In this document: positions 48,399 through 59,402 of the stretch, one piece after another | How the letters are laid out: every line of letters begins with the position of its first letter | How positions within the stretch are numbered: position 1 is the first letter of the stretch | Assembly (NCBI GenBank): GCA_030490835.1 | Contig: CM059977.1 | Location: 15,099,399-15,163,398, forward strand | Length of the DNA: 64,000 nucleotides | Direction of reading: 5' to 3' | Origin: Annona cherimola | Lineage: Eukaryota; Streptophyta; Magnoliopsida; Magnoliales; Annonaceae | Notes under the pieces: generated by a model | Told to the model about the DNA's origin: nothing | Databases searched by the model: none | The model's input: the letters and a program-made list of their open reading frames with translations, nothing else | Position numbers and translations under genes: made by a program

Positions 48399-49987
48399 TT
48401 TAGGTTTCGAGGTCGACGGCAGGATGAACCCTGTTAACGGCGCGTCATCCCGTTGGTAGACTACTATATATTGACGTTGAAGAAAATCCAAATTTATAAA
48501 TCTCAGGTGTCATCCCGTTGGTGCGCAATGACAAATATTTTGCTAGCACATGTGTTTGAACAATTACTTATAAATTAAGAGAAAATTTAAGGAGAGTGAA
48601 AATTGTGCAAACAAAAAAATAGGTTACTCCTCTAGGCGTGTTACAGTCGTCACTTTCCTTAAGGCAATATTTGCACTCTCACAACTGTTTTGGGTTTTAG
48701 CAGTTTTCCCCCAGGATACAAAGAGTGAACCTAATCTAGAATGGAAACAGCTTCCCTTCTAGATTCCAAACACTTAATCAAGGAAACAACAAGTTTTGAA
48801 TGGAATAAAATTGAGAAAAATGAAATACCAAGAACGAATGAAAGCTGTTAAAAAAAATTGCTTCTGTAGACTCTGTGGCTGTTGTTGAAATTGTCGTGCA
48901 CATATCCTATTTATAATAGTAAAATTCTGAAACATATGGATGTTTAAATGAGAAACGTATGAAACTGCCGAGGCCCAATTCAATTTCAGAAACATTTTAA
49001 CGTTTCATATCAAACGGAAAAAGAAATAAAAGCAAGAAAGACGTTATTTTGAAAATTCCCAACAACATGTTCAACTCACTCTCCCCCTTATGTGTGAGTA
49101 TTACTTGTCGTTACGAGTTTGATCTCTCTTGTAGATAAGTGGGAGGTTATTATCTTCCATATAAATTTATGAGCTTTGTTGTAATATGAAATCAGATGCA
49201 ATATTGTACACTAATAAAAAAATATATGTATTGGTATTGTAAACCATGACATTTGATGTTTATATATCAAGCTCATTCACTATAAAGTCCTTGATGATAT
49301 GGAAGTAGTTGGTCTCCATTAATATTTAAATATAAGCTTGTTTGTAGAATGGAATGGAAATGAGATGAGAAGATTGAATAAAAAGTATTATTGTATATTG
49401 TAATTTGAGAAAGTATAGTGAAAAAGGTTGTTTATACTAAATGAGAAAAGTAATTTTTTATACATTGGGAATAAGAAAAGTAATTTTTGAAAATGAATTT
49501 TTTTTTATCTCATCCTCGTTTTATTCTAAACTAGGATCCATTCTAGTCATTTTCTTTTTTATTATTCATTTAATAATACCATTTAAAATTATTTTAATAA
49601 ACTAAGATACAAGACGTTAATTGATTTATGGTAACTTTAAACTACATTTATTTTTGGCCTACTTGTATGCATTTTATATTCTTAATTAAATATAATATTT
49701 TTTGATGAAAATTAAACATAATATTTTGAACACAATCAATAATTCGGATTTCTGAAATAATGCAAATGGAGCCCACCTGAACAGGCTGAACTTGCTCTAA
49801 GAGAACACCTTGTTTTGACGCACTTCAGGTTAAAAATGAAAAATAAATGAATGATACTAGGTTTATAGTGGCATATGGATAATCAAAAATCTTAATCCCC
49901 ATGTGTATCCCACATCGAATATACAGAGAAATATATTAAGCAAATTTGGACTGCAACATTGTAATTGTGGTTTTTGATTAAATGTAG
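47152..49987. other. Intergenic DNA upstream of CSLE1
   Basis: No gene recognised. CCAGCTCACGTCGAGA near 47166 and CCAGCCACGTCGAGA near 47543 form a short direct repeat. There is a poly-A run at about 48373-48398, and a decayed Tourist-like stretch at about 49340-49560 (ends AGAATGGAATGG..ATCCATTCTAG). A minus-strand open frame at 48026-48223 has no family resemblance. Confidence 0.45.
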
Positions 49988-49995
49988 CTAAATGC

Positions 49996-50320
49996 ACTTG
50001 GGTACATTTAACTCATTTTAATTTTTTTTTTATAAACCTTTTAATCTAAGCGTGTTTAAGATATAAGATAAGTTTTACCATTTTTAGAGATTTCTAGATA
50101 TTTTTAAATATTTTTAAAAATAGGGGCTATTTAGTCATTTTAAATGAATAAAATTTCCTAGTTGTTGAAATTTTTTAAAATATTTAGAAATATCTATAAA
50201 TGGTAAAAGTTAATATATATGTTAAATATCCTTATATTAACATTTGTATAAAAATTTCAAAAAAATTTTAAAAATAAAAATTTGCACGCAGGTATATTAA
50301 ATCTAAGTGCACCCTAATGC
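49996..50320. mobile_element. Family-3 hairpin element (c)
   Basis: Ends near TGCACTTGGGTACATTT and, reverse-complemented, TGCGTGCAAATTT with GGGTGCACTTAG outside. Both arms contain the family stem TTAATCTAAG(C/T)..TTTAA and TTTTACCATTT(A/T)TAGA. The centre carries ATTTAGTCATTTTAAAT. Confidence 0.65.
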
Positions 50321-53109
50321 AAAGTATTAGAATCTTATAATTACAATGTAGTCTACTACAAAATGAGATATATATATATATATATTAAAATATAACAATA
50401 CTTTATATATTCATTTATAACATCGGGATTATATTTTAAATAGTTTAGATGTTGAAAACACGATGTTAAAATTAATATGTAAATTAAACTATTTTGTTAT
50501 GCTGATTTTATATCATTTCTAGATGGACTTATGCACATATTTAATTTAAATAAAAATTGATATCCTGATTTTAATTTCATGATCGATTAGATTCCATTTT
50601 CAGCAGATGATACTATAACTACATTGGATTCTAATTGCACTTAAATATTTCTCATACAGAAATATAATGTAGTGCAGTTGGGCCGCATCCTACAGACATA
50701 TATATATGTGCAGATAGCGTTGTTCATTTTTTTTTGTAATTAAGCACATAATTTCATGACAAAATAACTTGAAAATGGGCTCGGAAGAGATGTTTCATTG
50801 AAGCGAAAAGCCGATAGTTTAAGCCAATGAGCACCCTTTTCCTTCAAACTTTCAACCATAGAAGCAAAGTTTGCGGTCCTGTAGTCTGGCGGAGAAGCAG
50901 CCATGCGATCGCCGGAATCATCTCTCACGTTTTTTTTTTTTAGAAAAAAAATTACACTTTTGTGGGCCTCATTTGGTTAAGCCTAAATAAATTTTTAAAA
51001 AGTTTTGAAGATGCACAATTAGTTTTTTTTTTTTTCTGGTTTTCAAAATGAAAAACAAGCAAGTCTCGTACCCTAACACTTGAAACTTGCTCATTTTTAT
51101 GTGTGTCCGGGAAGTGATAAAAAAAATTTTTACTATAAAAGTTTTTGAAATAAGAAAGAATAATATGATGCGATAAGGGTAATGATAAGGAATAAAGGGA
51201 ATAAAGTTAAAATAGATAGGTTAGTTGTATTGGTAGTTATATAGAAATGATTTAATAGTATGATAGTTTGTATACGAAGATATAAAAAAATAATAAAAAA
51301 ATAAGATAATTATAGAGAGTGAAAATTTTTAAATTTAAAAGTTTTACTTTTTAACAAACACACAAATTAGAAAAATTCTAATCTATAGATGTTAAAAATG
51401 TGTAAATTTTTTACCAAAGCTTATCTAAATAGAGCCTAGAAAAGTATATATAAAAAAAAGAAATAGAGAGATATTTGTGCTCATGTATGTATTTTTTACA
51501 CAATTTATATTTTATATATGATTTGAAACTTATTGCAAATAAGCCTAACTCCATAAAAAAGCCTAAGATTTTTTTTAAAATTTTATAGTTATGCCTATGA
51601 TAAATATTAATCTGTTGATTTTACAAAACCAACGTACATTTTAGTAAATCCAAATCACTCATTTTATTTATTAATTTAAATTTAGTTAATATACTAAAAA
51701 AGTTAAATTGAATAACCTAGTCGGTAGTAATAAATATAAATTGTTTCGAAGTTAATCATAGCCCACCAAGGTATTTAATCAAAATGATTTTTGGAATCAT
51801 TAATTAAAGCGATTTTTGACATATTAACTAACTTTGCATTAATGGCGAACAGATGGTTTGGATTTGTCAAAAAGCATCCTAATTTTTTCAAAAAATAAGA
51901 GGTTCATGCATGTATAGGTATAACTTCAAATATTTTAAAAATTCTCAGGCTTATTTTCAGTAAGTCTTAAATCATATGTATAATATGTTAAAAATTCTTA
52001 GGCTTATTTTCAATAAGTTTTAAATCATACGTATAAATGCATTTTGTATGAAAAGTTATAGGCATGAGCACAAATATCTCATAAAAAATATAAATACGAT
52101 GAATTTCAAAGTTGACGTTGCCCCCTTCTTCAATATTAACTTGTACTTCTGGAGTTGGATAACAATAGCCTGTGCGAAAACAGACATTTGGCCTTTTCGT
52201 GACAAACTCTAAGATACACTCTTCGGAAGCAAACTCTGACATACACTCTTCAGATGCTTTTTTGCAAACCGGTTATATATAAATGATTCTATGGTAACCT
52301 CCATAATTTTTAAGATGTTTTTCAAAAAGAGTTTATTTTACATGACAACCTATAGCAGAGTCACACCAACACGCAAAATAGAAGATTGTGCAGTTGAACA
52401 TTTCATCATGGACGTATGATCATATGCGGATAGCTGAAATTTTAATGTCAAGCATCACCCAAGTCCGAGAGTCGTTCAAACCTCAAGCTTCATATTGACA
52501 CATGGAGGTGTCTACCACCATGCCATCTAGTCAGCGACTATATTTTATCATTTTTGAATATATATATATACACACATATTTATATCTTTTGAATTTTCAA
52601 GACAAATGATAACAATACTCCTATATCTTAAAAATGATAAAATTTTGAAATATGTATAACATACGCCTAGATTAACAAGTTTATATTTTTTTAAATGAGG
52701 TTTTATGGCAGGTCAAAGTCCCTCTACTTTGGCCATGTCATGTTAGTGTGAAATTAGTGTGTGACTCCCAAAAGTCCGGTAAAGGCAAAGAATTTTTTTT
52801 TTAAGAGTTTTTTTTTTTTTTTCCTAAAAAGTACCGATAAAGGCCGATGGGTACACATCTATTATAATCATCTTAACTAATATTAGAAATAAGCTCTGAG
52901 ACATTTTTATAATTTTACCTCACAACAATTTTACAAATATGTCAAGCATCTTAACTAGTGGACAGTGATGATGCTCTCACAAATAAGAGAGAAATAATAT
53001 TACCATACAAATGCCACCACATGCAATAATACAAACCTGCTGCAGCAGAAACTTTTTTTTGGTTGGAAATCTTTGCAAAATGAGATTCGAAACCACACAA
53101 TCGCGTGTA
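50321..53109. other. Intergenic DNA with decayed repeats
   Basis: Contains a degenerate family-1 element (about 50330-50690), a decayed Tourist-like MITE (about 51105-51365, GTGTGTCCGGGAAGTG..AACAAACACAC) and a family-3 fragment (about 52553-52700). TTCTTAGGCTTATTTTCA-type words are duplicated at about 51945 and 51998. A short island (50785-50815) resembles the 3' UTR of the second CSLE gene. No convincing gene. Confidence 0.45.
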
Positions 53110-53843
53110 TAGGGGTGCAACTTACTCATGGGTACCCATCGGCTCGACCATAATTTGGGTAGGTTAAGATGAAAAATATTATCTATGGGTATGGGTAGGG
53201 TACAAATTATTACCCACATTCTCAAATAGGGTACGGGTAGGGTAGATACGTTGGATATCCAGAACTGGCCCGCATAGGTACTCATATGGGTAATTAATTA
53301 GATGCATAATTATATATACATATAATATATATTATATAGTATGTATTATGCTTTGTCTTTGACATCTTACGTGCATACATATTTTAACAAATTCAAATTT
53401 AAATGAATTTTGTACCTTGTGAAGTATAAATTTAAATAAATTTATATATATATTATTTACTTCCGAAAGACTCTTATAAATACGCTTGTGACTTATGATT
53501 ATAATATATTAATAGTTTTAATGATTGAGCCATGACAGTCTATACTTCATATTTTTATATAATAATATTAACAATAATATATGTATTTATGATTTTAAAA
53601 TATAAATGAGTATTATTTTACATTATTTAAAATAACATATAAATTTTTTTAGAAATATTGTATTTAAGTATTAAAGAAACCGATTTGGAACCGAAATTAG
53701 AACCGACCATATGGGTAATAGGTAGGGTAGGATATACTAGGAACCGAACCGACAAATTAGTAGGATATGGTAGGTCTTTTATAAATAGGGTACAAGTATG
53801 GTATACCACTATTCGACCCCAACCGAACCGAATTGCACCCCTG
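53110..53843. mobile_element. Non-autonomous hAT element, 734 bp
   Basis: Ends TAGGGGTGCAA and TTGCACCCCTG: a perfect 10-bp inverted repeat with unlike outermost bases, as in maize Ac. The flanking 8-mers CGCGTGTA and CGTGTGCA match at 6 of 8 positions with only C/T differences, fitting an aged 8-bp target duplication. Subterminal regions are rich in GGGTA/TACCC and AACCGA words. No transposase ORF. Confidence 0.8.
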
Positions 53844-54070
53844 CGTGTGCACGGAAATCCATTCTGCAACCGTGAGCAAATGAGCCGCGCTCGCTTGGCT
53901 GGTGGCATGTTTATGTGAGAGTTGAGATAGTTGTTAAGTACTCAGAAAATGCATCTGTGGTGGATTGCTGGGAAGAGATAGAGGGGCTGAGGAAACTCTG
54001 TTGGGCATATCATGTTACTGTCTGACGAAATCGTAGATTTGGCGTGCTTGCATCAATAGTTCATTTCGTA

Positions 54071-54214
54071 TGCCAGAACTTGTGTTTGGAGCATCTAACG
54101 CACCTAGAATAATCAGCAAATCATACTTGGCACAGGAAGGGGTGCCAGAACGTGTGTTTGGAGCATCTAACGCAGCTAGAATAATTAGCAAATCGTACTT
54201 GGCACAGGAAGGGA
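54071..54214 (+). repeat. 72-bp tandem duplication that keeps an open frame
   Basis: Two units of 72 bp (54071-54142 and 54143-54214) differ at about eight sites. One frame reads PE(L/R)VFGASNA then RIISKSYLAQEG in each unit. The open frame from 54070 runs into the neighbouring hairpin element and ends there at 54342. Not recognised as part of any known protein. Confidence 0.8.
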
Positions 54215-54307
54215 TGCGTCACCAAGAGGTAGGTAGTGGGTTTGTTCGTTTTCCGGCATATACAATTTTATGTACGAAAACGAGAAGATTAATATACATA
54301 AAAATCA

Positions 54308-54720
54308 TTGATCAAAGACGCATGATCTTTTCAGACCGGTGATTTCCGACCCGTCCAAAAATATATTTTTTTAATTTTTTTTTTGAAAAATAATTTTATA
54401 AACTTGTTAATCTAGTTATATTTATTTTATAAACCAAGTTTTATCATTTTTGGATATATCTATATATTTATTTTGGATTTTTAAAAACAGGGGTATTTAA
54501 GTCATTTTAAGAATATTTAAAATGACTTAAATACCCCTATTTTTAAAAATCCAAAATAAATATATATACATATCTAAAAATGATAAAACTTGGTTTATAA
54601 AATAAATATAACTAGATTAACAAGTTTATAAAATTATTTTTCAAAAAAAAATAAAAAAAATATATTTTTGGACCGGTCAGGATTTCTGACCGGTCTGAAA
54701 AGATCGGTCCTCTTGATCAA
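54308..54720. mobile_element. Family-3 hairpin element (d), near-perfect
   Basis: Both ends read TTGATCAA. Inward lie GATCTTTTCAGACCGG and then stems of about 190 bp that are almost fully complementary: CCAAAAATATATTTTTTT, AAACTTGTTAATCTAG, AAACCAAGTTTTATCATTTT, GGGGTATTTAAGTCATTTTA. The loop is only a few bases. One inner tip has lost or gained about 10 bp (TCAGGATTTCTGACCGG against GTGATTTCCGACCCG). No ORF. Confidence 0.85.
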
Positions 54721-54896
54721 ATATATACATACATACATACATGTAAAAATCAGTTAATTAATAATCCCGCATGTAACCCTGTATATTTTTCTCTCTCTAA
54801 TGATTGATGGGAAATCCGCCATACATTTATTATACTCAACATTATGTTTTAGGGTAGGTTACAAATATACCCGTATAGTTTACCAAGGAATTCTTT

Positions 54897-55273
54897 TGTT
54901 AGCTCCAGCTGAACATATGTCCCGCTTAGCCCACCTTAAATAATCTATTTACAACAATTTTTTTATTTTTTTCTTCGTGCACTTATTTATCTAAGTGTAT
55001 TTAACATATAAACTAAAAATTATCATTTTTGGATATATACATATATTTTGATAATTTTAAACATCTATATATATATGTATTTAAAATACCCATATTTCTA
55101 AAAATCTCAAAAAAATATATAGACATATCTAAAAATGTTAAAACTTATTTTATATGTTAAATATGTTTAAGATAAACAAGTATATGAAGAAAAAACAAAA
55201 AAGAAATTGTTGTAAAAGGATTTTTTGAGATGGGTTAAGCGGAACATTTGCTTAGCTCCAGTTAACAAGATCG
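54897..55273. mobile_element. Family-3 hairpin element (e)
   Basis: Left end TTAGCTCCAGCTGAACAT, then GTCCCGCTTAGCCCACC. The right end has the complements GGGTTAAGCGGAACAT and TTAGCTCCAGTTAAC. The inner stem has ATCTAAGTGTATTTAACATA and ATTATCATTTTTGGATATAT. No ORF. Confidence 0.75.
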
Positions 55274-56078
55274 CTCATCTAGTTTAATCATAATTACAAA
55301 TATACCTATATAATTTTACAAATTGTAAATCGTTCAACATATGTCAACTATAATTGTAAATGTTTCGATATTGTCAATACAATGTTATGGTGTTGTCACA
55401 ACATGGTTATATTTGCTAATATATGAAAATTATATGAATATATTTTCAATTTTAAAAACTAAGTGGGTTGTTTAGTTTTGCAAATATATCAAATAATTCT
55501 GTATGGAGTTATTTATAATTTCTCAAAATACGTGTGTATATTTTCAATCATGGTCAAATTATATTGTTATATTTGCAAAGTTACCCTTTTTTAGATAGGA
55601 AATTAATTTTTTATCCAAATTAAATGTGCATAGGTCACAGTAATTTATTTAAAAATATATATGTTTCATGCGTGAATTATGAAAATTATATTTATTCACA
55701 TATATGTTAGAATATAACAATATCTTAAGGTTGCTAATGATATTTTAGATGATCTAGATGTAAAAAATATAACTTTAAAATTAATATTCAATATCAAACT
55801 ATTTTATTATGTTGATTTTATAAATTTTTTGATAAGAGACCATCCATAATGATAGTAGACAAATAATAAGGTTCGGATCATAACATAAGAGTTTATTCCA
55901 AATACACCCACTACTTTGAACTCTAATTTCAACTATACTATTAATTTCAAATTTCAAACTCTAATTCCAATTGTACTCATTAATTTCAAACTTCCATGCA
56001 TCTTACCCCTAAGTATCAACCCAATTTTTAACAAAAGTTTGGATAGAAGCTTGACAACGCAGTTGTATATATTATTTT
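55274..56078. other. Intergenic DNA with a degenerate family-1 copy
   Basis: About 55600-55860 keeps ACTATTTTATTATGTTGATT and nearby family-1 words. Around 55920-55990 the phrase AAACTCTAATT(C/T)CAA is repeated. No gene. Confidence 0.4.
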
Positions 56079-56640
56079 AAGGGTGCCTTTGTTTACATTA
56101 AAAACTTTTTAAACTAAAAATTTTAATTTTCAAAGCATGTTTAGATGTAAGGAAAATTTTTTCTTTCATTAAAACTTTTTACTCTCTGCAATTATCTTAT
56201 TTTTAATTGTTTCTCTACGGAATATGATTTCATGCACCCAGGTGCACTCTGCTTCACTGCACCCGGATGTATTTAACCTATTTATTATTATTTTTGAAAA
56301 TATTTTTATAATATTGTTAATCTAAGTGTATTTAACATGTTATAAATTTTTTCTATTTTTGGAGATTTTCAGATATTTTAAAATTAATGACATTTTAGTA
56401 ATTCAAAATTACTAAAAAGGCCACTGATTTAAAAAAAATTCAAAACAAATACCTAAAAATCTCCAAAAAATGATAAAAAATGATATACATGTTAAATATA
56501 CTTAAATTAACATTCGTGTAAAAAAATTTCAAAAAAATACAAGAAAATGAGTATTTAACTTTATTCTTTTTACTCTTCATTATTATCTTAACATATCACA
56601 TCATTTTCTAACCATTCATAATTTTTTATCCAAAAGTTCT
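56079..56640. mobile_element. Tourist-like MITE interrupted by a family-3 hairpin
   Basis: The Tourist interior runs up to about 56221 (CAATTATCTTATTTTTAATT) and resumes at about 56556 (TTTATTCTTTTTACTCTTCA). Between lies a family-3 hairpin (56222-56555) with ends CACCCAGGTGCACTCTG/CACCCGGATGTATTT and stem TTAATCTAAGTGTATTTAAC. This is a nested insertion. Confidence 0.65.
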
Positions 56641-56649
56641 ATCATTTTT

Positions 56650-56900
56650 TAAACACACTTTTAGTTTAAATTTTTTATTATTTATAACTATCATCTTTTT
56701 TAGTTATTTTTACATATTTTTATATAACTACCATACTTTCAGTTATATCTACACAACTATCTATGTAGATAACTTATCTATTTTAACTTTATTATCTTTA
56801 TTCATTGTCATTACCTTCTCATGTCACATCATTTTTTCTATTTCAAAAATTTTTAAGTTAAAAATTTTCATCCAAAAGTATTATCACTTCCTAAATGAAA
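56650..56900 (-). mobile_element. Tourist-like MITE, terminally eroded
   Basis: Contains CTACACAACTATCTATGTAG, TATTTTAACTTTATTATCTT and CATGTCACATCATTTTTTCT, the family interior, in the same orientation as the copy at 7104. Confidence 0.6.
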
Positions 56901-57040
56901 AAATTGCTTGTGTATAAAAACTGACCCTTTCCATTTAAAGAAATCATTAAAGTGGCAAAATGGATGAATTTTACATGCAAAGTTCTCATGAAAGTTAAAA
57001 TCATTAATTAATTGGTCATATTGCCACCCTTTCCCATACC

Positions 57041-57702
57041 TAGGGGTGTAACTCAGGCTCTTGAAATTCAGGTTCACCTCAAACCTAACTTTATTTATAA
57101 AACATTAACCCTAACCTTATTTTTAAAAAATTAGGTTCGGAAGTTTCGGGGTTGAAATTTTGGTTGATGAGTTTACGTTTTATTTAAGAGTGATAAGTTT
57201 AAATTTTCCTATAAATATATAATAAAAACAAATCATGTAAGTAAACATAATAATATATAGTCAAACTACAGGTTTTTAAAAAATATAGTAATATAAAAAA
57301 ATACTTCTAGAATAAAATTTTAGCATAAAAAAGGAGATAAAAGAAGAAAATTAATTGATGTGAAAGTAAATGATAAAAATAAAAGATAAATATAAATAAA
57401 GATAATATACTTTATTTATAATATAATTATAATACATCGGATATGTATTCAAATATAAATATAAATAATATAAAAAAACAAACATAAAGAAATATCATTT
57501 AAATATTATGTACATAATATATTTTATAATAAATATAAAATGAGAAATCGGGCTTGGGTTTGGATTCACTTAAACCCTGATCCAATCATATTTATAAATT
57601 GAATTTATCGGATTCGGGTGGTAAAAAACTAAGTTTAAACGTCATTGGAATTGAGGTTGGGCGGGTGGGTTCAGGCTCAACCAAGCCCAAATTTCACCCT
57701 TA
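57041..57702. mobile_element. Non-autonomous hAT element, 662 bp
   Basis: Ends TAGGGGTGTAA and TTTCACCCTTA, flanked by CCCATACC and CCCATATG (6 of 8 identical), as expected of an 8-bp target duplication. Both subterminal regions are rich in GGGTT/AACCC words. The middle is very AT-rich and non-coding. Confidence 0.75.
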
Positions 57703-58419
57703 CCCATATGTTTCATCTGCACTTGCGTATTAAGCTTATCCCGGCGCGAGCCTAGTGGGCAAGCGATTGGGCCGCTGTTGAGCCCAAAACGGGGCAGTAT
57801 TAGTTATAGGCTGCAAAATAATAATAATAAATGTTAAGATATTTATTTTCAAATTAAGAGACGTACGTGAGTTTATAGTATTGGATCTTCTTTAATGTCA
57901 ATATATATTGCATCTTATTTATTAATTTTTTTTATAATAGTTTATTTAATAATTTGATTAAACATATATGTTACACCTATTTGTATTAATTTTCAGATCG
58001 TATCTATGCATGTTAACCATTTTGGTCTTACATTAGTTAGATCCCGTTCAATATTAAGCAAATATCGAGCAGGTTCAAGAGGCCCTATTTACAACAGTTT
58101 AAGGGATCCATTCTAGTCATTTTTTATTATTTAATAATACCACTTAAAATTATTTTAAGGAAAATCTGTATTGACAATGGATAGGATAAAGATTTTCGAG
58201 TTTAATTAAATTTAAAGGTATACTTTTAAATCATTCCAGACTAAATATAATATTCATAATGAATGACATGGATGGATTGCCTGCCTGAAATAATGCAAAT
58301 TTTTATACTGTTAACAGATTAAAAAAGAGGAGATTCGTGATTGAAAAAAATCTTCGTATTACAATATACGTTATATTAAAAATCTTAGTTCCCGTGCTGG
58401 ATATATCCACCATTATATA

Positions 58420-58765
58420 TAGAGAGAGAACAGCGGTACATTTAATCAAAAGTGGGCCCCGCACATATTAGAATGCAATGAAATTTTATACAATCGTTTA
58501 TCCATATATAAATTTTATAGCAAATAGTTTACATGTTGAAAAAACCACTTTAAAATTGTTATTTACATTAAACTATTTTATTACGTTGAATTTGTACCAT
58601 TTTCAGATGGGGCCCATATACATATCAGATTGGGATGAAAATTTATATGGTAATAGAATACATTATTCTAAATACAATGCGTGAAGTAGATTATGATTTG
58701 ATGATCATGTGGAACCTATTTCAGCGATGCTACACCGGAATATTTCTTATATATATATATATATA
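58420..58765. mobile_element. Family-1 hairpin element
   Basis: Contains ATCCATATATAAATTTTATA, CCACTTTAAAATTGTTATTT, TTATTACGTTGAATTTGTAC, CATTTTCAGATGGGGCCCAT and TTATTCTAAATACAATGCGT. The right tip is GCTACACCGGAATATTTC. Closely matches the copies at 32994 and 63010. Confidence 0.7.
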
Positions 58766-58909
58766 TGCAACTTATTCCTGTACATTCCGTCTGCACAGCA
58801 ACTACCACGCATACGGCCCATCTAACAATTTATTTCGGCGAGGTAAATCCAAGCCACTGATTCATTGAACGCGTGTAGAGGAAGAAGAGTAGTGTGGGTA
58901 TGCTGCAAT

Positions 58910-59402
58910 TAGGGGTGTTAATGGTCATGGTCAACTCGTCAACCTGCTCTTCCAACCCGTTTATAAATGGGTTTGGGTCGGGTTTTTGAGTAAACGGGTT
59001 ATGATCTGTCAACCTGTTTAACCATTTAATTAAATAAATTGATTAGGGTTGAGATTTTATAACTCATCGATCCGTGCTCTGAGACATTCATACAAATCGG
59101 TAGACACACAGCTCCCCCAGGAAATCTGGAGACATGGCTCTACCAAAGAATTAGGAAGACATAACTTCCACCAACCGAACGGGAGACCAACTGCTTCCAC
59201 AACAAATTTTCTTCGAAATTCGAAGGTGGGATTCGAACTCTAGACCTTTGCTCCGGATGCTCCACCAACAGCAGGGTCGACCAACCGAGCTAGCCTCGGT
59301 TGACTGGGTTGAGGTTTTTTAAATAAATTAATAAATAGATTAGGGTTGAGATATTTTAAATGGATTAGGATTAGGATTCAATTACATCCGTTAACATCCC
59401 AA
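58910..59402. mobile_element. Non-autonomous hAT element hosting a SINE
   Basis: Ends TAGGGGTGTTAA and TTAACATCCCAA, flanked by GCTGCAAT and GCTGCAAC (7 of 8). Without the internal SINE and its duplicated target the element would be only about 230 bp. Subterminal AACCCG/CGGGTT words as in the other hATs. Confidence 0.75.
59059..59305 (-). mobile_element. tRNA-derived SINE nested in a hAT element
   Basis: On the minus strand a pol III A-box-like TAGCTCGGTTGGTCGA (59292-59277) is followed by a B box GTTCGAATCCC (59238-59228), the spacing of a tRNA-derived promoter. A tRNA-unrelated body follows and ends near the AT-rich GATGAGTTATA. Target duplications GGGTTGAGATTTT (59046-59058) and GGGTTGAGGTTTT (59306-59318) flank it. 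It is not a functional tRNA gene because the acceptor stem cannot be formed. Confidence 0.7.

Noticed and set aside
59228..59292. tRNA gene
   Set aside because: A and B boxes are present but the acceptor and anticodon stems do not form, and target duplications show a SINE.
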